This document shows, piece after piece, positions 26,066 through 33,456 of a stretch of 51,934 nucleotides of DNA. This DNA comes from JAMLHH01 sp037189845. Lineage in GTDB: Bacteria; Bacteroidota; Bacteroidia; Chitinophagales; JADIYW01. The notes under the pieces are model-generated. The model ran no database searches. It was not told where the DNA came from and worked only from the letters and a program-made list of their open reading frames with translations. Made by a program: the position numbers and the translations under genes. Location: positions 1 through 51,934 of the forward strand of contig JBBCIS010000011.1 of NCBI GenBank assembly GCA_037189845.1, given 5' to 3'. Every line of letters begins with the position of its first letter. The first letter of the stretch is position 1.

Positions 26066-26479
26066 TTTTCTCCTGATGACTACGATACCCGGTTGTATGG
26101 TTTTCAGATGTTTGATAAATGCTTCTTTGTCTTTAGGAGAAATCAAGGTTTTCATTCCATTGTTATAAGTGATTTTTAATCTGTCCAGAGATGCAGCGGG
26201 GGCACTCAATGGATTATAAGAATCCTCAATTTTTTGTATCCTGAGTATATCTATTTTTCTGTTGACCAAAAAAGAGCTCCTGATTGTTAAGATGTTACCT
26301 TCCACCACATAGTATGTACTGAAAATGATATGAAATATAAATGCAATTACCAGTGCCAAAGGTGCTAATGAGATCAAAGATGCTTTGGAGACATATACAT
26401 TATAGAACGCTACTCCCGCTATAAGACCAATCAAAGCATACATCCAGAAATCTACTTTTGAAGGATATTTTACTTTCAT
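26063..26479 (-). CDS. Membrane protein with bacterial PH domain
   Basis: 138 residues with two transmembrane helices (about 12-28 and 36-55), then VEGNILTIRSSFLVNRKIDILRIQKIEDSYNPLSAPAASLDRLKITYNNGMKTLISPKDKEAFIKHL, which matches the bacterial PH-like family PF06713 (bPH_4) found at the membrane. Function is unknown. It starts 51 bp after the ABC exporter gene on the same strand and may be co-transcribed with it. Confidence 0.75.
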   Translation of the reverse strand: MKVKYPSKVDFWMYALIGLIAGVAFYNVYVSKASLISLAPLALVIAFIFHIIFSTYYVVEGNILTIRSSFLVNRKIDILRIQKIEDSYNPLSAPAASLDRLKITYNNGMKTLISPKDKEAFIKHLKTIQPGIVVIRRK

Positions 26480-26530
26480 ATCACTATTGTTTCTTTAAAA
26501 ATACAATGACTGTTTTGGATTTGGAATATC

Positions 26531-28312
26531 TTATTGCTCAAGAGTTTTGGCAATCTTATCAATATTCATGCTTCTGGCGCTGGCATCAAAAATTTCTTTA
26601 TAGACACCATTTTGATTATAGACTTCTTCGTGTGTGCCATGTTCTGCAATGCGGCCGTTTTTCATGGAATAGATATAATCAGCATCAATGATCTGGGAAA
26701 GAGAATGGGAAATAATGATCACAGTGCGATCTTTTTTGATGGCGTCAAGGCTGTTTTTAATCTGTTCGGTAGCAATTGCATCCAGACTGGCTGTCGGTTC
26801 ATCCAGGAAGATAATCGGAGGGTTTTTGAGGAACATTCTGGCGATGGCTACACGCTGCTGTTGTCCGCCGGAAAGATTAAGTGCCTTGGTCTGATAACCG
26901 TTAGGTAATTCCATGATTTGCTCATGTATACAGGCTTTTTGTGCAGCTTCTACTATCATTTCAAAAGTAGCATCTGTTTTTCCATACCGGATATTTTCCT
27001 CTATGGTTCCGCTGAAAATATGATTTTTTTGAAGCACAAGACCAATCTGGTTTCTCAGATGTCTGGTGTCGTATTGCTGTAGTGGTATATCATCCAGTAT
27101 GATCTGCCCGGAAGATGGTGAATAGAATTTGTCCAGCAGATTAATGACAGTAGTTTTACCGGCTCCTGAAAGTCCCACGAGTGCTGTAATCTTATCCGGG
27201 CGAATTTCCAGATTGATATTATGCAAGGCCTGAGTACCGTTGGGATAGGAAAAATCCACATTCTCCATCCTGAAAAGACCGTTAACTTTTGCTGGTTTGT
27301 AATCTCCGGAGCTTTCAGTCTCATGCTCCGCTTCCAGAATATCAAAATAGGATTCGGAATAGATGAGCGCGTCGTTGATTTCATCAAAAATTCTGTGTAG
27401 TTGTCTGACCGGAGCAGAAACGTTGTTGAACAGGAGTATATGAAACATAATTGCCCCGATGGTCATTTCTCCGTTTAAGACAAAATACGCTGTAAGCAGG
27501 ATGATGATTACCACGCCAAACTGCTCAGTGATTTCTTTGATCCCGGTAAAGAAAAAATTGGCTTTCCTGGTCTGAAGCTGGTTATTGGTCAGATCTTTCT
27601 GGATATTCAGTTGTTTTTCAGATTCTATTTCTTCCCTGTTGAAAGACTTGATGACGGTGATAGAATCTATAATACTGATGATACCCTGAGATTTTGTCTC
27701 ACGGAAGCTGCGCATTTTTCTGCGCCAGCCACTGAGAAATTTTGCCTGATATTGTGTAATAATAAAATAGACAGGGATGAGAAATAACCCGACCAATCCT
27801 ACATAAAAATTAGCCTGAAACATCATAAACAAGGCTACAAATGCATTGGCAAAAAGTGGTAATATATCGATGAAAAATATCTGGACCAGCCTCGTAAGGC
27901 TTTCTATTCCTCTGTCGATTCGTGTTTGTAATTTGCCGGATTCATTATCTCCCGCAGTGAAAAATGACAATCTGTAGGTGAGGATTTTATTGATAATAGT
28001 TTGTGCCAGGTCCTGTGAAACGAAAATGCGGAGCTTTTCTCCAAAGAATTTCTGACCATACTGTACAAAGAGATTGATAATTTCTTTGCTGACAAGAATA
28101 ATGCTGATAAACGTGAGCACTTTCCATCCCTGAGATAGCTTGTCGGGTACATCTGCAAGAGCAGTGATGCTATCCACCGTATATCTGAGTATCCAGGCAT
28201 TGACCTGAGCAGTAAATGACCCGATAAGCGTCAGCAGCAGAGTTCCGTAAACCAGCCATTTGTATTGCTTTACAAATGGTCTTACCTGTTGAAACAGACG
28301 TATATAATTCAT
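26531..28312 (-). CDS. ABC exporter, fused permease and ATPase
   Basis: 593 residues from the ATG at 28312 (MNYIRLFQQVRPFVKQYKW); a longer reading would need TTG. The N-terminal half is an ABC type I exporter transmembrane domain of six helices. The nucleotide-binding domain has Walker A GLSGAGKT, signature LSGGQQQR, Walker B IIFLDEPTASLD and the switch His in VIIISHSLSQI. It is a half-transporter that should homodimerise in the inner membrane, in the MsbA/lipid or multidrug exporter group. The substrate is not identifiable. It is divergent from the HD phosphohydrolase gene, with about 106 bp between them. Confidence 0.92.
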   Translation of the reverse strand: MNYIRLFQQVRPFVKQYKWLVYGTLLLTLIGSFTAQVNAWILRYTVDSITALADVPDKLSQGWKVLTFISIILVSKEIINLFVQYGQKFFGEKLRIFVSQDLAQTIINKILTYRLSFFTAGDNESGKLQTRIDRGIESLTRLVQIFFIDILPLFANAFVALFMMFQANFYVGLVGLFLIPVYFIITQYQAKFLSGWRRKMRSFRETKSQGIISIIDSITVIKSFNREEIESEKQLNIQKDLTNNQLQTRKANFFFTGIKEITEQFGVVIIILLTAYFVLNGEMTIGAIMFHILLFNNVSAPVRQLHRIFDEINDALIYSESYFDILEAEHETESSGDYKPAKVNGLFRMENVDFSYPNGTQALHNINLEIRPDKITALVGLSGAGKTTVINLLDKFYSPSSGQIILDDIPLQQYDTRHLRNQIGLVLQKNHIFSGTIEENIRYGKTDATFEMIVEAAQKACIHEQIMELPNGYQTKALNLSGGQQQRVAIARMFLKNPPIIFLDEPTASLDAIATEQIKNSLDAIKKDRTVIIISHSLSQIIDADYIYSMKNGRIAEHGTHEEVYNQNGVYKEIFDASARSMNIDKIAKTLEQ

Positions 28313-28418
28313 TATCTTTGTCGGTATTTTTGATGAGTGCAGCAAGGATAGATTCAAATATCAAGCCTTATTTTTCAACATTGGATAAGGTCATCTAAAA
28401 TAAGATTATAATTGCTGC

Positions 28419-29048
28419 ATGAGTCGGATGGATATTTTGAGAGAAAAGGTAAAACCGTTTTATCTGTCGGCAGATGATCCGGGGCACGATTGGCTGCATA
28501 TACAGCGGGTAATGAAAAATGCTTTGATGATAGCTGAAAATGTGGAGGTGGATAAAGAGCATTTGCTGGCAGGTATACTCTGCCATGATCTGGTAAATGT
28601 ACCCAAAGATCATCCTGACAGAGCCAATGCTTCTGCAATGTCTGCAGATGCTGCTGTAAGCCTGTTAAATGAAGCGGGCTTCAGTGATACAGAAATTAAA
28701 AAGATACAAACAATTATCATCGAACACAGCTTCTCCAGAGGTCTGAAGCCATCGACGATAGAAGCTGCTATCCTGCAGGATGCGGATCGTTTGGATGCTA
28801 TCGGTGCAATAGGAATTCTAAGATGTGCTGCAACTTCCGTGAAGATGAAATCTTTGTTTTATCACGTAGAAGAACCTGTCGCAGCAAACAGATCGTTAGA
28901 TGATACTGCCTTTATGCTGGATCATTACTACAAAAAATTATATCTCCTGCAGGATTTGATGAATACACAGGAAGCTAAAAGTCTTGCAGGAAAGCGGATT
29001 GAGTTTATGAAGATATTTGAAAAAGAACTTCTGGAAGAGATCTTTTAA
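28419..29048 (+). CDS. HD-domain phosphohydrolase
   Basis: 209 residues with the HD metal ligands in DPGHDWLHIQRV (His), LLAGILCHDLVNVP (His-Asp) and AILQDADRLDAIGAIG (Asp), as in the YedJ/YpgQ-type HD hydrolases that act on nucleotides or small phosphates. The substrate is not known. Its 3' end overlaps the convergent M48 peptidase gene by four bases. Confidence 0.85.
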   Translation: MSRMDILREKVKPFYLSADDPGHDWLHIQRVMKNALMIAENVEVDKEHLLAGILCHDLVNVPKDHPDRANASAMSADAAVSLLNEAGFSDTEIKKIQTIIIEHSFSRGLKPSTIEAAILQDADRLDAIGAIGILRCAATSVKMKSLFYHVEEPVAANRSLDDTAFMLDHYYKKLYLLQDLMNTQEAKSLAGKRIEFMKIFEKELLEEIF

Positions 29049-29857
29049 TACTCATCATACTCGTTCCAGGTGTCTAATTTAGCCTGAATTTTTTCCCATG
29101 TTTCAGAGGTCAGTGCCGGCTTATATTTTACATCGCTATCATGTAGCTGATCAATGATATAGGCAGCTCTTTCTTTAGAGTCAGGATGAGTGCTGAGCCA
29201 GGTTAGAAAAGACGGTACATCTGCGTCGCTGATTTTATAAAGAAAATTAGCCAGCCCTTCAGGATTGATTTTAGCTTTATTGAGATACTTTATAGACATC
29301 AGATCCGCTTCCTTTTCAAGAGTTCTGTCATACGCTGAAGACGACATAGTTCTGGCAATTTCTCTGACAATTTCGCCTCCGGCATTACCGGTTGAGATAG
29401 AAATAAGTACCGAAAGACCTATTTCTTTCACGAGCTTTTTCATTACATGGCGTTCATTGATATGAGCCAGCTCATGACCGATGACACCGGCCAGCTCTTC
29501 CGGAGTATCACAGTTGTCAATTAACCCGGTATAAACGACCATATGGTTGTCCGGCATGGCAAATGCATTGATCTCAGAACTTCTGAGCACATGCAGCTTA
29601 ATCAGAGATCTGTCTATGTTATTTGCTTCACAGATTTTTACCAAAATGCTGTCAACGGAGTAATAAATAATATTATCTGTGACTTCCTGATCACTTCTTT
29701 TGAAATATTCCCAGAAAAGATCACCCAGCTTTTCTTCTGTTTTGTCAGAAGCTTCTTTTACCTTAAAAATCTTCATCCAGTCTATTCTCGACATGAGGAA
29801 GAGCGTCAAAAGGAAGATGAAAACAATGCTGATTCCTTGAAAGAAAATGTTTCTCAT
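29045..29857 (-). CDS. M48-family membrane-anchored metallopeptidase
   Basis: 270 residues with an N-terminal transmembrane helix (about 5-22) and the zinc motif HELAH at about 128-132 within VIGHELAHINERHVMK. The third ligand region is LEKEADLMSIKYL (Glu). STHPDSKERAAYI near the C-terminus is typical of M48 proteases of the LoiP/BepA/HtpX kin, which handle misfolded envelope proteins. It is the last gene of a four-gene set whose members each overlap by ATGA, suggesting tight coupling. Whether its substrates are the upstream membrane proteins is not known. Confidence 0.88.
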   Translation of the reverse strand: MRNIFFQGISIVFIFLLTLFLMSRIDWMKIFKVKEASDKTEEKLGDLFWEYFKRSDQEVTDNIIYYSVDSILVKICEANNIDRSLIKLHVLRSSEINAFAMPDNHMVVYTGLIDNCDTPEELAGVIGHELAHINERHVMKKLVKEIGLSVLISISTGNAGGEIVREIARTMSSSAYDRTLEKEADLMSIKYLNKAKINPEGLANFLYKISDADVPSFLTWLSTHPDSKERAAYIIDQLHDSDVKYKPALTSETWEKIQAKLDTWNEYDEY

Positions 29858-30285
29858 GGTTTGCAGATTTTATTCGTGATTGCTCCGTAAAACCACCATT
29901 CTACATGAATACCTTTACGGGTCTGAATAGAAGTGATGATCGTTGCGACAACTTCAGTGAAATTGACAATAAGGATGGTAAAGATGTATGCGAAATAATA
30001 GTTGTCGATCGTTTTTTTATCCAGGATGATATAGATCGTCCACCAGAAAGCAAAACTATTCAAAAAAAACAGGGAAAACTGGGAAATAAGAGCCTGCGTA
30101 CAATGCCATCTCGTAAAATAAGTACCCTTCCTGTTTCCAAGATAAAATACTACTGTAGCAATCAGGTTGAAAATAGGAATAGGCAAACCGGCGATTACAG
30201 CGACCAGAGACATCAGATAGCTGCTGGATGCATATTCACACTCGTTTTCAGAAGGTTTGTAAAGAAACTCTTTAAAGTGTATCAT
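29854..30285 (-). CDS. DUF4870/Tic20-like membrane protein
   Basis: 143 residues with about four hydrophobic segments. It contains SYLMSLVAVIAGLPIPIFNLIATVVFYLGNRKGTYFTRWHCTQALISQ, the arrangement of the DUF4870/Tic20-like family (helix, GNRK-x-xFxRxHxxQAL). Function is unknown. It overlaps DUF2752 upstream and the M48 gene downstream by four bases each. Confidence 0.65.
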   Translation of the reverse strand: MIHFKEFLYKPSENECEYASSSYLMSLVAVIAGLPIPIFNLIATVVFYLGNRKGTYFTRWHCTQALISQFSLFFLNSFAFWWTIYIILDKKTIDNYYFAYIFTILIVNFTEVVATIITSIQTRKGIHVEWWFYGAITNKICKP

Positions 30286-30686
30286 AATTGTTTATGGATA
30301 TTCCAAAGCCAGTTAACAAAAATTATAATGATGAAGGGGATATAGACTATGGACGATCTGAATGCCTTTTCTGTATAGTTGTATAATTGAAACAGATAGT
30401 TTTTTCGGAACAGAACATCCAGAAATATCAGGACCGGTAGACACAACAGCCCAAGCAGCACAACAATGCTCAAGGGGTTGGTCATAACGCCTTCCATGAA
30501 ATCGCCTCCGGTAATGAGCAGAATAGCCCGTGTGACACCACATGAGGGACAAGGGATGTGAAAAATGTTTTTGAATAAACAAGTGCTTGTCCCTTCGTGT
30601 GATTGATGATTAAGGAAAAGCCATACATACGCTGCAAAAAGCAACGTAGAAATAAGTATATAGAGACTTTTCTTCCTTTTTATCAT
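30282..30686 (-). CDS. DUF2752 membrane protein
   Basis: 134 residues from the ATG at 30686 (MIKRKKSLYILIS). This start overlaps the TM2 stop by ATGA, while the longer reading would run far into that gene. Three helices are visible, with the family motif IPCPSCGVTRAILLITGGD (a CPxCG pair) after the first. DUF2752 proteins commonly occur beside TM2-domain genes in Bacteroidota; the biochemical role is unknown. The two Cys could bind metal or be redox active. Confidence 0.83.
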   Translation of the reverse strand: MIKRKKSLYILISTLLFAAYVWLFLNHQSHEGTSTCLFKNIFHIPCPSCGVTRAILLITGGDFMEGVMTNPLSIVVLLGLLCLPVLIFLDVLFRKNYLFQLYNYTEKAFRSSIVYIPFIIIIFVNWLWNIHKQL

Positions 30687-31024
30687 AGATAAATAATAGA
30701 GTTGATTTTTTCTATGTTTTTTTGGCGGGTAGCGCCCATGATCAGAAAGAGGTCTACGATTGCCCATAAGCCAAATCCTCCGCATGTAAGAAGCTTTCCT
30801 ATTCCCATACCTGTGTCACCGATCAGGAATCTGTCAATACCGAAAGTTCCGGCAAGTAAGGATACAATCAGCATCATTGTCGGGTCTTTTAGCTGTGCAG
30901 TCTGCACACCGAACAATTTGCTTTCATCCACATTTAATAATGATTCTTTGAGTACGGGAATCTGATGACTTTCAAAAAACTTTGAATTGGTCATTAAGTA
31001 CATGTCAACTTTCTGAGCGTCCAT
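30683..31024 (-). CDS. TM2-domain membrane protein
   Basis: 113 residues from the ATG at 31024 (MDAQKVDMYLMTNSKFF). The longer frame from 31120 is excluded because a perfect -7 element lies inside it at 31061-31068. The C-terminal half is a TM2 domain: two helices separated by FGIDRFLIGDTGMGIGKLLTCGGFGLWAIVDLFLIMG, with the G-x-D-R-F and W-x-x-D-x-x signatures. It is the first gene of the four-gene coupled set. TM2 function in bacteria is poorly known. Confidence 0.85.
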   Translation of the reverse strand: MDAQKVDMYLMTNSKFFESHQIPVLKESLLNVDESKLFGVQTAQLKDPTMMLIVSLLAGTFGIDRFLIGDTGMGIGKLLTCGGFGLWAIVDLFLIMGATRQKNIEKINSIIYL

Positions 31025-31060
31025 AGGTGATTGTTTTTTAAGTGCTTGGTTTAATTTTCT

Positions 31061-31068
31061 CAAATGTA
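31061..31068 (-). promoter_or_regulatory. -7 element of the TM2-DUF2752-DUF4870-M48 operon
   Basis: On the minus strand TACATTTG is a perfect TAnnTTTG match, 36 bp before the ATG at 31024, which decides the TM2 start. Confidence 0.6.
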
Positions 31069-31205
31069 TATAATTAATGTATGATAATAAAAGAGAGAAT
31101 GTTTTTTTCGAAGGTCGCATATTTTTTGCCGGAAGGCCATTCCCGTTAATGTAAAATAATGTTGAAATAATCAGCCCGGAACTCCGTTCTTTAGTGATTA
31201 ATATC

Positions 31206-31213
31206 TACCTTTG
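31206..31213 (+). promoter_or_regulatory. prs-rplY promoter -7 element
   Basis: TACCTTTG is a perfect TAnnTTTG match, 27 bp before the prs start. No clear TTTG -33 box is seen. Confidence 0.55.
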
Positions 31214-31240
31214 CGCCACAATTAAAAAGAAATTGTCTGT

Positions 31241-32188
31241 ATGGTACTCCCTGACGTGAAAATTATCTCCGGAAGATCTACCCGCTATTTAGCAGAGAAG
31301 ATCGTTGATAGTTATGGTGAGCCCCTCACAGATGTAGAAGTTCTTCAGTTCAGTGACGGAGAATTTGAGCCTATCATTCAGGAGTCTGTTCGTGGTTCAT
31401 TTGTATTTATTACCCAGTCTACATTTCCGCCATCTGACAATCTGATGGAGCTGCTGATGCTGATTGATGCTGCCAAAAGAGCTTCTGCGGGTTATATTAT
31501 TGCTGTGATGCCATATTTTGGTCTGGCTCGTCAGGATAGAAAAGATAAGCCGAGAGTTGCAATAGGTGCCAAATTAGTAGCTGATTTGCTGACAGCAGCA
31601 GGAGCGAACCGTGTGATGACGATGGATCTTCATGCACCTCAGATCCAGGGATTCTTTAATATTCCTGTAGATCACCTGGATGCTTCGGCCATTTTTGCAC
31701 CATATATAGAAAGCTTAAAAATCCCTGATTTGTGCTTTGCTTCTCCGGACGTAGGTTCTACTAAAAGAGCAAGAGCTTATGCCAATATGCTCGGAGGGGA
31801 CCTGGTGATCTGTGACAAGCACAGAACCAAAGCCAATGAAGTAGAATCTATGAGACTGATAGGTGATGTGACCGGTAAAAATGTGGTGCTTGTAGACGAC
31901 CTTATAGATACAGGTGGCACATTGGTAGCCGCTGCCAACCTGATCATGGAAAAAGGAGCGAAAAGTGTAAGAGCATTGATTACACATCCTGTATTGTCAG
32001 GAAAAGCGTATGAAAGAATCGAAAGCTCCCAGTTATTGGAATTAGTTGTCTGTGATACAATTCCATTGAAACAGGAGTCTTCAAAAATAAAAGTATTGTC
32101 CGTAGCGCCGCTTTTTGCGAAAGCCATCAGAAACGCACACGAATACAAATCCATTAATTCATTATTTATTCAAAAAAACAAAAGCTAG
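31241..32188 (+). CDS. prs: Ribose-phosphate pyrophosphokinase
   Basis: PRPP synthetase makes 5-phosphoribosyl 1-diphosphate from ribose 5-phosphate and ATP for nucleotide, His and Trp synthesis. It shows FSDGEFEPIIQESVRG, YFGLARQDRKDKPR, MTMDLHAPQIQGFF and the PRPP loop NVVLVDDLIDTGGT. At 315 residues it matches class I enzymes. rplY starts six bases after the stop, a common Prs-L25 pairing. Confidence 0.96.
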   Translation: MVLPDVKIISGRSTRYLAEKIVDSYGEPLTDVEVLQFSDGEFEPIIQESVRGSFVFITQSTFPPSDNLMELLMLIDAAKRASAGYIIAVMPYFGLARQDRKDKPRVAIGAKLVADLLTAAGANRVMTMDLHAPQIQGFFNIPVDHLDASAIFAPYIESLKIPDLCFASPDVGSTKRARAYANMLGGDLVICDKHRTKANEVESMRLIGDVTGKNVVLVDDLIDTGGTLVAAANLIMEKGAKSVRALITHPVLSGKAYERIESSQLLELVVCDTIPLKQESSKIKVLSVAPLFAKAIRNAHEYKSINSLFIQKNKS

Positions 32189-32194
32189 AAAGCC

Positions 32195-32776
32195 ATGCAA
32201 ACATTTACCATTGACGGCACACCTAGAACGGAGGTTGGTAAAAAGGCCAGCAAAGCTGACAGAGTAGCAGGACGCATCCCGTGCGTACTTTACGGTGGAA
32301 GCAATGAAACGGTTCATTTTACAACAACAGTTGCTGACGTAAGAAAACTTGTTTACTCTCCGAATTTTTACAAAGTAATCATCAACATCGACGGCAAATC
32401 TACTGAAGCCCTGATGAAAGATATTACTTTCCATCCGACTACTGAAGAAATTCTTCACATCGATTTCCACCAATTGATCCCTGGCGCATTAGTAAACGCT
32501 GAGATCCCTGTTAACATCGTAGGACAATCTGAAGGTGTTCGTATCGGTGGTAAATTGCTGGTGAAAGTTCGCAAGCTGAAAGTGAAATCTACTCCTGAAG
32601 CATTGAAAGATGCTATCGATGTAGACATCACACCATTGAAATTGGGTCAATCTGTGAAAGTGAAAGATCTTCCGGATCAGGGATTCCAGATCATCAATGC
32701 GAAAAGTATTCCAATTGCTTCTATCGAGATCCCTAGAGCTCTTAGAAGTGCTGGTGCAAAAGCAGAGAAAAAATAA
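32195..32776 (+). CDS. rplY: 50S ribosomal protein L25/general stress protein Ctc
   Basis: 193 residues. The N-terminal L25 domain binds 5S rRNA (GTPRTEVGKKASKADRVAGRIPCVLYGG), and the C-terminal TL5/CTC domain (about 100-185) contains LLVKVRKLKVKSTPEALKDAIDVDI and LGQSVKVKDL. It belongs to the longer Ctc form. It is co-transcribed with prs and followed by a strong terminator. Confidence 0.95.
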   Translation: MQTFTIDGTPRTEVGKKASKADRVAGRIPCVLYGGSNETVHFTTTVADVRKLVYSPNFYKVIINIDGKSTEALMKDITFHPTTEEILHIDFHQLIPGALVNAEIPVNIVGQSEGVRIGGKLLVKVRKLKVKSTPEALKDAIDVDITPLKLGQSVKVKDLPDQGFQIINAKSIPIASIEIPRALRSAGAKAEKK

Positions 32777-32796
32777 TCTTTTCAAAGCATATCCGG

Positions 32797-32825
32797 AGCC
32801 ACCTCCACAAGAGGTGGCTTTTTTA
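32797..32825 (+). terminator. prs-rplY terminator
   Basis: The perfect 9-bp stem AGCCACCTC with GAGGTGGCT (loop CACAA) is followed by TTTTTT. Confidence 0.9.
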
Positions 32826-32836
32826 TTTCTGATCAG

Positions 32837-33184
32837 CTAGTCTTTCGGAATCTGTATAATAGATCTGAGCTCAATAGATGCTCCCGATTCCAGTGCCGGG
32901 CAGGAAGAAACTATTTTAGCTGCCTCATCGAGACTTTGAGCGTATAAAATGTAATAACCGCTGATACACAGGTTGTGGTCTATATATGGTCCGCCTACAG
33001 GTGATGCTTTTGATCCTGTAATGACAATTCCCTCAAATTCCAGCGGGTTACCTTCTCTGAAGTGGCCTTTTTCCACCAGTCCTTCGATCCAGCTCATGTG
33101 GCGGTCTATATCTGCCTGCATTTCTTCGTCAGACATTTCACTGTAAGTAATAGGTTCCCTGATCAGCAACAAAAATTCTCTCAT
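32837..33184 (-). CDS. YciI-like protein
   Basis: 115 residues from the ATG at 33184 (MREFLLLIREP); the longer frame adds an implausible N-terminus. The sequence MREFLLLIREPITYSEMSDEEMQADIDRHMSWIEGLVEKGHFREG, followed by SPVGGPYIDHNLCISGYYILYAQSLDEAAKIVSSCP, fits the YciI/DGPF ferredoxin-like family (dimeric alpha/beta barrel, sometimes next to sigma factors). The catalytic role is unsettled. It is convergent with rplY. Confidence 0.8.
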   Translation of the reverse strand: MREFLLLIREPITYSEMSDEEMQADIDRHMSWIEGLVEKGHFREGNPLEFEGIVITGSKASPVGGPYIDHNLCISGYYILYAQSLDEAAKIVSSCPALESGASIELRSIIQIPKD

Positions 33185-33258
33185 ACGCAACACATTTTCT
33201 ATTACTGATGAAGTTAGCGATAATAAACTGAAAAAGCTTGTAGAATAAATACTGATTC

Positions 33259-33352
33259 CGGGCACTTCCCGCTATGGCGGGTCAGGCTGTCACTTCGGCT
33301 TTCCGCTGCGGCGGACGATCCTTCGTTCCATCCTTAGTGCGCTGACGCCGTG
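33259..33352 (-). repeat. REP-like intergenic repeat, copy C
   Basis: On the minus strand it contains GGATGGAACGAAGGATCGTC, a CCGC..GCGG hairpin, then GGAAAGCCGAAGTGACAGCC and GACCCGCCATAGCGGGAAG. These are the same outer blocks as copies A and B, in the opposite orientation. It sits between the YciI-like gene and the second glycosidase-like gene. Confidence 0.6.
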
Positions 33353-33456
33353 ATCTGTGGTCGTAACCAAAAGATTGCTGTACTTGAAATAAGTTATGAA
33401 AGTCAGTTTAAGAATATAAAAATTTGTCTTTTGAAACAAATTCTGCATTTTACAGC

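Noticed and set aside
29905..30345. 146-residue frame antisense to the DUF4870-like gene
   Set aside because: It has a low-complexity charged composition and lies opposite a clear, translationally coupled membrane protein.
31025..31120. Upstream extension of the TM2 gene
   Set aside because: A perfect -7 element at 31061-31068 lies inside the extension, so the transcript begins downstream of it.
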